Source of the DNA: UBA668 sp031413415
GTDB lineage: Bacteria; Actinomycetota; Acidimicrobiia; Acidimicrobiales; Ilumatobacteraceae
NCBI GenBank assembly: GCA_031413415.1
Contig: JANOET010000290.1
Coordinates: 1 to 18,909, forward strand
Direction: 5' to 3'
DNA: 18,909 nt
Part shown: positions 14,038 through 18,909 of the stretch, one piece after another
Layout of the letters: every line of letters begins with the position of its first letter
How positions within the stretch are numbered: the first letter of the stretch is position 1
Program-made: the position numbers and the translations under genes
The notes under the pieces: model-generated
Told to the model about the DNA's origin: nothing
Databases searched by the model: none
What the model saw: only the letters and a program-made list of their open reading frames with translations

Positions 14038-15273
14038 CCAGCTGTCGTGGATGTGGAACGGCGACATCACCTCTGGCGCTCCGTCGGTGATGAGGATCTG
14101 CTGCTCGAGCTTCACCCCGTCCGCGCCGCCGACCTCGCCGAGATAGCTCTCGATGCACATCACCATCCCGGCCTCCAGTACTCCGTCGTAGCCGCCGCCG
14201 TAGCCGCCCTTGGCGTCGCTCTTGCCGACGGTCATGATCATCGGCCACTCGTTGCCGAGGCCGATGCCGTGCGCGAACGAGGAGAACATCTGTGGCATGT
14301 ACTCGTCGGGGAGGCGCATGTTCTGCACTTCGATCTCCTTGAACGACGTGCCAGCACGAAACAGGTCCACATTTCCCATCGTCTGCTCGAACGACAGTCG
14401 ATACAGATGGCGTTGCCGTTCGGTGGGTTCGGCGTCGCAGATCCAGGTTCGGGAGATGTCGGCGCCATAGCCGTAGGGGCCGAACATGTCGGAGTCGCAC
14501 ACCACGAGGTCGCCCTGCTCGATGACATTGAGGCTCACCTCCTGCATCCACGGGTTGGTGCGTCGTCCGGCGGCCATCAGGCGAGCATTGATGAACTCGC
14601 CGTCCCATTCGATGTTGGCGTGGTGCAGCTGTGCCCACATGTCGACCTCGGTGATCCCCGGTCGCATCGCCGCGACCATCCGGTCGAAGCCGTCGTGGCA
14701 TGCCGCGATCGACACCCGGATCGCGGCGATCTCGTCGGCACTCTTCACCGCCCTGGCCTTCGACAACACTTCCTGCCCATCGATGACCTTCACGCCCCGA
14801 CGGGCGAGTGCCTCCACCGAGCGGAAGCTGATGCGGTCCACGCCGATGCGCATGTCGTCGGGGGAGTGCTCGCGGAGTAGGCCCGCGATCTCGTCGGCCC
14901 ACCGGGTGAGTGTCGGCGACTCGAACGTGCCCACCATGGTCGCGCCCTCGGCGAAGAACGACACGGTCTCGGCCTCGCGGACCTCGTCGATGGTCGACAG
15001 ATCGCGAAAGAAGTCGACGGTGTTGTTCCAGTCGAAGAGGATGGTGTGCCCGTCGGCGGTGAGGAACACGTACCTGACGTCGTTGCACATCGCGTACACC
15101 TGCATGTTGCGCGCGTCAGTGATGTAGCGGATGTTGAGCGGGTCGTAGGTGAGCAGGGCCGGGACGCCGTGTTCGGTCATCAGACGGCACACGCGATCGT
15201 GCCGATAGGTGCGGATGGCCTCCAGCGTGGCGTCGCTGAGGGCCCCGGGCGTGAGACCGTCGATCGAGAGCAT
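14032..15273 (-). CDS. M24-family pita-bread metalloprotein, DddP-like
   Basis: A 413-residue M24B-type protein (creatinase/Xaa-Pro peptidase fold). The N-terminal domain is about 1-175; the pita-bread domain follows. Metal ligands are Asp260, Asp262, Asp272 (CDSDMFGPYGYGADISRTW), His335 (FAHGIGLGNEWP), Glu375 (MCIESYLGE) and Glu390 (GVKLEQQILIT). The DxD plus Asp ten residues later differs from aminopeptidase P (two Asp 11 apart) and matches what I recall of the DMSP lyase DddP (Asp295, Asp297, Asp307, His371, Glu406, Glu421). However, DddP's catalytic Asp377, six residues after the His, is Asn341 here, so DMSP lyase activity is doubtful. Start ATG 15273 has no Shine-Dalgarno but has TACAGT 6 nt upstream. 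Divergent from a nitrilase. Confidence 0.85.
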   Translation of the reverse strand: MLSIDGLTPGALSDATLEAIRTYRHDRVCRLMTEHGVPALLTYDPLNIRYITDARNMQVYAMCNDVRYVFLTADGHTILFDWNNTVDFFRDLSTIDEVREAETVSFFAEGATMVGTFESPTLTRWADEIAGLLREHSPDDMRIGVDRISFRSVEALARRGVKVIDGQEVLSKARAVKSADEIAAIRVSIAACHDGFDRMVAAMRPGITEVDMWAQLHHANIEWDGEFINARLMAAGRRTNPWMQEVSLNVIEQGDLVVCDSDMFGPYGYGADISRTWICDAEPTERQRHLYRLSFEQTMGNVDLFRAGTSFKEIEVQNMRLPDEYMPQMFSSFAHGIGLGNEWPMIMTVGKSDAKGGYGGGYDGVLEAGMVMCIESYLGEVGGADGVKLEQQILITDGAPEVMSPFHIHDSWL

Positions 15274-15279
15274 GGACGT

Positions 15280-15285
15280 ACTGTA
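15280..15285 (-). promoter_or_regulatory. -10 box for a leaderless M24 transcript
   Basis: TACAGT on the reverse strand ends 6 nt before the ATG at 15273, with no Shine-Dalgarno sequence. It mirrors the box of the divergent nitrilase 36 bp away. Confidence 0.5.
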
Positions 15286-15320
15286 AGCAGGCACCGGAGG
15301 CCGCCATCGAACGATGCGTG

Positions 15321-15326
15321 TATGGT
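15321..15326 (+). promoter_or_regulatory. -10 box for a leaderless nitrilase transcript
   Basis: TATGGT ends 6 nt before the ATG at 15333 and there is no Shine-Dalgarno sequence. The 59-bp divergent region contains both -10 boxes and so must hold overlapping promoters. Confidence 0.5.
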
Positions 15327-15332
15327 CCCGCA

Positions 15333-16256
15333 ATGAGCTTCGAAGGTGCCGGTGGAACCCTGACGGTGGCCGCCGTGCAGGCCACACCGGTGTTTCTCGA
15401 TCGTGCGGCCACCGTCGAGGTCGCCGCCCGTCACGTTGCTTCCAGCGCAGCGGAGCTGGTCGTGTTCCCGGAGTCGTTCGTGCCGGGCTATCCGGACTGG
15501 GTGTGGCGACGTTCGCCGATGAGCGATGGCGATTGGTACGCGAGGTTGGTGGCCAACGCCGTGCGTGTCGACAGCACTGACCTCGATCCGCTGCGCGATG
15601 CTGCCCGCGATGCCGGGTCAACGGTTGCGGTCGGTGTCACCGAGCGATCTCGGTCGGACACGCTCTACAACTCGGTGGTCTACATCGGCCCCGACGGCGA
15701 GATCGTCGGCAGGCACCGCAAGTTGGTACCCACCGGTGCCGAGCGGCTGGTCTGGGCCAATGGCAACGACCACCTGTTGACCGTCATCGATGTCGGTGGC
15801 GTCAAGGTCGGTTCGCTCATCTGCTGGGAGAACTACATGCCGCTCGCTCGAGTTGCGATGTACGAGCGTGGGGTCGACGTGCTGTTGGCGCCGACGTGGG
15901 ACAACAGCAGCGAGTGGGTGCCGACCCTGCGCCACATCGCCAAGGAAGGCCAGATCTTCGTCGTCGGCGTGACCGCGTTCCTGCGCGGTTGCGACGTGCC
16001 GAGGGACTTGTCGGATGCCGATGAGCTGTACGGCGGCGAGGACGACTTCATGTCGCTCGGCAACACCACGATCGTCGCTCCGGGCGGCGAGGTGATCGCT
16101 GGGCCGCTGATCGGCGAAGCAGGCGTGGTGACCGCGCAGCTGGATCTGGCCCGCATCGCCGCTGGGCGCCGCATGTTCGATCCGACCGGCCACTACTCGC
16201 GCCCCGACGTGTTGTCACTGCGTCAACCAGCGACCGGCGAGCGTCGAGCACTCTGA
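15333..16256 (+). CDS. Nitrilase (carbon-nitrogen hydrolase, branch 1)
   Basis: A 307-residue nitrilase-superfamily enzyme. The Glu-Lys-Cys triad is visible: Glu47 in VVFPESFVPGYPDW, Lys130 in GRHRKLVPT, and Cys164 in SLICWENYMPLAR. The CWENYMPLAR motif is characteristic of true nitrilases, which convert nitriles to carboxylic acid plus ammonia, rather than of amidases (CxxxR/D variants). Length is typical. Start chosen at ATG 15333 because TATGGT lies 6 nt upstream (leaderless pattern); an in-frame ATG at 15318 is upstream of that box. Its divergent partner is the M24 protein, which suggests shared control, perhaps of a nitrogenous substrate. Its stop is 3 bp from the stop of the convergent merB gene. 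Confidence 0.93.
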   Translation: MSFEGAGGTLTVAAVQATPVFLDRAATVEVAARHVASSAAELVVFPESFVPGYPDWVWRRSPMSDGDWYARLVANAVRVDSTDLDPLRDAARDAGSTVAVGVTERSRSDTLYNSVVYIGPDGEIVGRHRKLVPTGAERLVWANGNDHLLTVIDVGGVKVGSLICWENYMPLARVAMYERGVDVLLAPTWDNSSEWVPTLRHIAKEGQIFVVGVTAFLRGCDVPRDLSDADELYGGEDDFMSLGNTTIVAPGGEVIAGPLIGEAGVVTAQLDLARIAAGRRMFDPTGHYSRPDVLSLRQPATGERRAL

Positions 16257-16259
16257 GAG

Positions 16260-16919
16260 TCAGGCGAGCTGCCAGAAGGTGCCGGTCAATCCGAGTTCGG
16301 TGAGGATCGCCTGGTTCTGCTCGCGGCTGCGGGGTTGCCACGACGGTGCGACCCGATCTCCCCACCACGCATGGGCGAGGTCGCTCAGCTTCGCCGTCGT
16401 GAGCGTCACCCCCGCCTGTCTTCCGGCCAGCCAACGATCGATGTGTTCTTCCGACCGGAAGAGGTTCATCGTCGCTCAAGTGAAGACGATGTCGTCCCAC
16501 CATTGGTTCGCCGGCACGAGACAGTGGAACAACATCGTGGGGTCGTCCGGTTGCCCGTCGCGGACACCGATGGTGATCGGGTCTCCGCAGTCGGCGCACG
16601 AGGCTTCGATGGTGCCGTCGGAGTGGAGCGCGGCGCACACCCCGAATGCGTCCCATGCGCAGTTCGCGAACCACCGACGACCGTCGGCACGCACGCGATA
16701 CGCAGTCGGCACCGCGGAGAACGGGTTGGCCATCCGAATCTCGCGGCCACCGGTGTGCAGTACCAACGCGTGGGCGTCGTGGAGCCGTGCCCAGCCCTGA
16801 AGGACGTCGTCGACCGTGGTGTCGACCGCTGCGGCGACCGTTGCGGCTGTGGGGGCGCGGCCAGCATCGAGGAACAGCCGGTAGGTGACGTTGCGCAGGG
16901 AGACGTCGACATCGTCCAC
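16260..16919 (-). CDS. merB: MerB-like organomercurial lyase, probable selenoprotein (in-frame TGA, codon 148)
   Basis: A 219-residue alkylmercury lyase family protein when the TGA at 16478-16476 is read through; MerB of plasmid R831b is 212 residues. MerB breaks C-Hg bonds with Cys96, Asp99 and Cys159. Here Cys87 and Asp90 lie in FANCAWDAF, matching WCALD of MerB, and the frame then reads WWDDIVFT-TGA-ATMNLFRSEEHID. From memory MerB has SFCCHVHFFAS at this place, so the TGA falls on Cys159. The C-terminal 71 residues (RSEEHIDRWLAGR to GLTGTFWQLA) are intact with no frameshift. A perfect SECIS-like hairpin follows the TGA. Further cysteines (CADCG, 108-111) may hold metal. The start is GTG 16919, with TATCGT 7 nt upstream and no Shine-Dalgarno. 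Alternative: a nonsense mutation splitting the gene; the hairpin argues against it. Confidence 0.88.
16447..16462 (-). promoter_or_regulatory. Bacterial SECIS hairpin in the merB-like mRNA
   Basis: On the reverse strand TCTTCC (16462-16457) and GGAAGA (16452-16447) form a perfect 6-bp stem with the tetraloop GGTC (16456-16453). The loop starts 20 nt after the in-frame TGA. From memory, the E. coli fdhF SECIS also presents GGUC about 19 nt after its UGA, as the SelB-binding loop. Position, stem length and loop all fit the bacterial SECIS model. Confidence 0.8.
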
Positions 16920-16926
16920 GGCGCGG

Positions 16927-16932
16927 ACGATA
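16927..16932 (-). promoter_or_regulatory. -10 box for a leaderless merB-like transcript
   Basis: TATCGT on the reverse strand ends 7 nt before the GTG at 16919, and no Shine-Dalgarno site is present. The rest of the 155-bp divergent gap (16920-17074) holds the ribosome site of the SodC-like gene and no clear operator. Confidence 0.45.
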
Positions 16933-17074
16933 CACCCTGCTGTGGTTCGGTCGGTCGGGTCGTGGACAACTTCGGAATGGATGTCACCCGGTGCGACACG
17001 CGGAACGTCAGTCTGCTCATGGAGTTGATTCCGACGCCCGATCCTCGAGCGCCGGTCACAGACAGGAGCAGGTC

Positions 17075-17584
17075 ATGATGATCAGCAAACGGCGGTTTGC
17101 GCTGGTGTGTGGAGTGACGGTCGCGACCGTTGCGACGGGGATTGCCGGCACCACCCCGGCGGGTGCCGAGAGCGGCAGTTCGTTCCATGGGGTGTTCACC
17201 GAGACGGCTGCGGGATCGTCGGCGGGCTACGACATCCATGGTTCGGTGAAGATGACGATCGGTGCGGCAGGGACGATGGTCCGGGTGAATGTGTCGGGCC
17301 TGGATCCGGAAAAGATCTACGGGTCACATCTGCACAACGGGCCGTGCGCGTCGGGTGGTGGCGGTCACTACCAGGACTTCGAAGGTGGGGCGGTCGTCCC
17401 GCCGAACGAGCTGTGGCTGAGCACGAACGGAGACAGATTGGTGCCGAACAACGGGGGCGTCGCCCACGGTGCGGGCTCGGCGACATGGATGGCCCGTGTC
17501 TCGAGCGCGTCGACCAACGCCCGATCGGTCGTCGTGCACGAACCAGGCAGTGGCGCCAGGATCGCGTGCGCTGATCTGACGTGA
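17075..17584 (+). CDS. Secreted Cu/Zn superoxide dismutase-like protein
   Basis: A 169-residue exported protein of the SodC-like family. The signal peptide (1-31) is RRFALVCGVTVATVATGIAG to AGA. The SOD-like domain has copper-site histidines His85 and His87 (YGSHLHNGPC), His98 (GGHYQD) in the bridging position, and His155 (SVVVHEPG); Cys91 and Cys165 (ARIACADL) match the SOD disulfide. The zinc loop is short: I see no clear counterparts of the other two Zn histidines and the Asp, apart from His131. It may be a copper-only dismutase or a non-enzymatic relative. Start at ATG 17075 with AGGAG 6 nt upstream. The stop overlaps the GTG of the next gene, so it heads a three-gene operon with two membrane proteins. 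Confidence 0.82.
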   Translation: MMISKRRFALVCGVTVATVATGIAGTTPAGAESGSSFHGVFTETAAGSSAGYDIHGSVKMTIGAAGTMVRVNVSGLDPEKIYGSHLHNGPCASGGGGHYQDFEGGAVVPPNELWLSTNGDRLVPNNGGVAHGAGSATWMARVSSASTNARSVVVHEPGSGARIACADLT

Positions 17585-18009
17585 GCCCGGCATCGGCGAC
17601 CAGGACGGCGCGTGTCTGTCTGGGAGCGATCGGGCTGTTCATGCTGCTGGCCGGTGTGCAGGCGGCGTTCGCACCTCGATCGTTCTTCGAGGACTTCCCG
17701 GGCGGTCGTGGCTGGATCGCGGCCGAAGGCGGATCGTACGACGAGCATCTCGTGCGCGATGTCGGCGTGTTGTTCCTGGCGTTGATCATCGTCACCGTTT
17801 GGGCGGCATGGCGCGGTGAGTTCCTGGTGCCGGTCGCGGTCGCCTGGTTGGTACAGGGTGTCGGGCATCTCGCCTATCACATCGGTCACCTCGATGGGTT
17901 GGACGGCGTCGATCGAGTCGGTCTCGTGATGTCGCTGGTGGTGATCCCGGTGCTCGCCGCGATCGCGCTCGGCGCGATGCTGGCGTCATCTCGGCGGCCG
18001 GTGTCGTGA
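17581..18009 (+). CDS. Four-helix membrane protein of unknown function
   Basis: A 142-residue protein with hydrophobic segments at about 12-31, 60-77, 82-100 and 114-135. Between helices 1 and 2 is a conserved-looking loop APRSFFEDFPGG...SYDEHLVRDVG, and after helix 3 a histidine cluster HLAYHIGHLDG (His96, His100, His103). Related small proteins are widespread in actinomycetes as uncharacterised membrane proteins; I cannot assign a role. The histidines could bind a metal, which would suit the SodC-like neighbour, but that is speculation. Start at GTG 17581 overlapping the upstream TGA (GTGA). Its stop shares one base with the next ATG (TGATG). Confidence 0.82.
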   Translation: MSPASATRTARVCLGAIGLFMLLAGVQAAFAPRSFFEDFPGGRGWIAAEGGSYDEHLVRDVGVLFLALIIVTVWAAWRGEFLVPVAVAWLVQGVGHLAYHIGHLDGLDGVDRVGLVMSLVVIPVLAAIALGAMLASSRRPVS

Positions 18010-18749
18010 TGGCCTCGACGGACGTCGGCGTCATCACGGCACCCGTGTCAGTTCGCAGCGAGGTCGCGGCGCGGCTGTGGGTGTTGATCGTGGCCGGGAT
18101 ACCGGCCGGTGTGCTCGTGGCCGGGGTGGGAAGCCGTGTGGCGATGATGGTGCTTCGGCTGACGTCACCCGATTCGGTGGCCGGGGTGACGAGCGACGAC
18201 GGTTTCGAGATCGGCCGGTTCACGCTCAGCGGGACGTACAACCTTTTGCTGCTCGGCGCGGCAATCGGTGTGATCGGTGCGGCGGCCTACCGCGCGGTTC
18301 AACCCTGGCTGCTCGGCCCCACGTGGTTCCGTCGGTTCACCGTCGCAGCAGCGTCAGGGGCAGTCGTGGGATCGATGCTGATCGACGCGGATGGGGTCGA
18401 CTTCCGGGTGTTGCAGCCAACGTGGCTCGCGGTGGGCCTGTTCGTGGCGCTCCCTGCGCTCTTCGGTGCCGTCGTCGCGGTCGCGGTGGATCGAGCCGCC
18501 GCCATTGCGGTCCCAGCGGGCTGGCGACGGTGGGGCTTGCCGGTCGTGCTGGTCGTGGCGTTCCCGATGACGATCGTGATGGTGGGGTTCGCCGCGGTCG
18601 TGCTGGCTGCCTGGGTGCCGGTCCGTCGTGAGGTGCAGTCGGCCGGCGGGGTGTCCCGCCGTGTCGGCCTCGTGGTTCGGGCTGCGTGGCTGCTGGTCGC
18701 GTTGGCCGGTCTTGCGGCGCTGGTGGGCGACGTGCGAGCGTTGGTCTGA
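18009..18749 (+). CDS. Multi-pass membrane protein of unknown function
   Basis: A 246-residue protein with about six hydrophobic segments (roughly 22-50, 75-95, 108-125, 139-163, 174-205, 222-242). A short soluble loop after the first helix (LTSPDSVAGVTSDDGFEIGRFTLSGTY, near 51-77) is the only notable polar stretch. No transporter or enzyme motif is visible. Start at ATG 18009, overlapping the upstream stop as TGATG; an in-frame GTG at 18006 is possible. Third and last gene of the SodC-like operon, inferred from the overlaps. Confidence 0.82.
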   Translation: MASTDVGVITAPVSVRSEVAARLWVLIVAGIPAGVLVAGVGSRVAMMVLRLTSPDSVAGVTSDDGFEIGRFTLSGTYNLLLLGAAIGVIGAAAYRAVQPWLLGPTWFRRFTVAAASGAVVGSMLIDADGVDFRVLQPTWLAVGLFVALPALFGAVVAVAVDRAAAIAVPAGWRRWGLPVVLVVAFPMTIVMVGFAAVVLAAWVPVRREVQSAGGVSRRVGLVVRAAWLLVALAGLAALVGDVRALV

Positions 18750-18791
18750 TCGGCGCCGGCGACGAGATCGACCGCGAGCCGACCGCGCCGA
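18750..18791 (+). terminator. Weak inverted repeat after the SodC-like operon
   Basis: TCGGCGC (18750-18756) and GCGCCGA (18785-18791) are perfect complements, separated by 28 nt, immediately after the last stop codon. The large loop makes it a weak terminator candidate. Confidence 0.3.
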
Positions 18792-18812
18792 CCAGGTGAT
18801 GCGAGACACGAC

Positions 18813-18818
18813 TACGGT
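18813..18818 (+). promoter_or_regulatory. -10 box for a leaderless transcript of the kinase-like gene
   Basis: TACGGT ends 7 nt before the ATG at 18826 and no Shine-Dalgarno site is visible, the same geometry as at other starts in this window. Confidence 0.45.
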
Positions 18819-18825
18819 CACCTCG

Positions 18826-18909
18826 ATGTCACGCCAACTGGCCGATCGCTACGTGCTCGGAGACTCGATCGGCGCGGGCGGCAGGCGGTGCAGGAGGTCG
18901 GTTGGCCCT
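18826..18909 (+). CDS. Start of a possible Ser/Thr protein kinase (28 residues, cut by the window edge)
   Basis: The frame opens MSRQLADRYVLGDSIGAGG, which looks like the N-terminus of a bacterial Hanks-type kinase, with IGAGG as the start of the glycine-rich ATP loop. The next residues (RRCRRSVGP) do not continue the expected G-x-V-Y/W pattern, so either the call is wrong, there is a frameshift, or the last ~30 bases are poor sequence at a contig end. Start supported by a TACGGT box 7 nt upstream. Confidence 0.5.
   Translation, partial: MSRQLADRYVLGDSIGAGGRRCRRSVGP

Noticed and set aside
16250..16260. ACTCT-G-AGAGT palindrome between nitrilase and merB-like stops
   Set aside because: Only 5-bp arms and placed over the stop codons; too short to call a terminator.
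16260..16469. Separate 69-residue gene starting at ATG 16469
   Set aside because: It is the C-terminal part of the MerB-like protein in the same frame as the upstream part; no ribosome site precedes its ATG.
658..16919. General reassignment of TGA to an amino acid
   Set aside because: Many genes here (vapC, nitrilase, sigma factor, kinase, amidohydrolase) end in TGA exactly at the family's usual C-terminus.
1..18909. CRISPR arrays, insertion sequences or integrases
   Set aside because: No direct-repeat arrays, transposase motifs or terminal inverted repeats were seen.

Overview
The window is GC-rich, densely coded DNA with few long gaps. Many genes overlap by 1-4 bases or lack a Shine-Dalgarno site, and the families present (SigE-type ECF sigma factor, NarL-type two-component system, VapBC, FAS1 protein, HisKA_3 kinase) suggest an actinomycete. 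An Acidimicrobiia/Ilumatobacter-like origin is my guess from overall style; no rRNA or marker gene is present to prove it.

Layout. 1-470 (-): N-terminal part of a thiolase, running off the left edge, with a perfect 8-bp inverted-repeat operator just upstream. 658-1428 (+): an ArsM-like SAM methyltransferase interrupted by an in-frame TGA at codon 201. 1489-3344 (-): NarL-type response regulator and HisKA_3 kinase, coupled by an ATGA overlap and divergent from a small membrane protein (3556-4101, +). 4138-5244 (-): amidohydrolase. 5289-5894 (-): unknown protein. 5994-6628 (-): VapBC module. 6656-9249 (-): ECF sigma factor and a membrane-anchored probable anti-sigma factor. 9397-10719 (-): secreted beta-propeller protein whose promoter block matches that of the sigma factor. 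10917-11540 (+): FAS1 protein with a sorting signal. 11749-14037 (+): secreted esterase-like-phytase protein. 14032-15273 (-): DddP-like M24 protein, divergent from a nitrilase (15333-16256, +). 16260-16919 (-): MerB-like organomercurial lyase interrupted by an in-frame TGA at codon 148. 17075-18749 (+): SodC-like protein and two membrane proteins in one operon. 18826-end (+): start of a possible Ser/Thr kinase.

Main result. Two unrelated genes 15 kb apart each carry one in-frame TGA exactly where their family has a functional cysteine: AS3MT Cys206-equivalent in the methyltransferase and MerB Cys159-equivalent in the lyase. In both, full homology continues in the same frame after the TGA, and a hairpin with a G-starting apical loop begins 20 nt after the TGA. 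In merB the hairpin is a perfect 6-bp stem closed by GGUC, the same loop as the E. coli fdhF SECIS. The simplest reading is that both are selenoproteins: a selenocysteine MerB and a selenocysteine ArsM-like methyltransferase. This points to selenol chemistry on mercury or metalloid substrates in a Sec-decoding actinomycete.

Other themes. Several genes have a TANNNT box 6-7 nt before the start codon and no Shine-Dalgarno site, which suggests leaderless transcripts. The sigma factor and the beta-propeller gene share a 35-bp promoter block, and the anti-sigma ectodomain and the propeller protein appear to share an extracytoplasmic domain, suggesting a small surface-related regulon.
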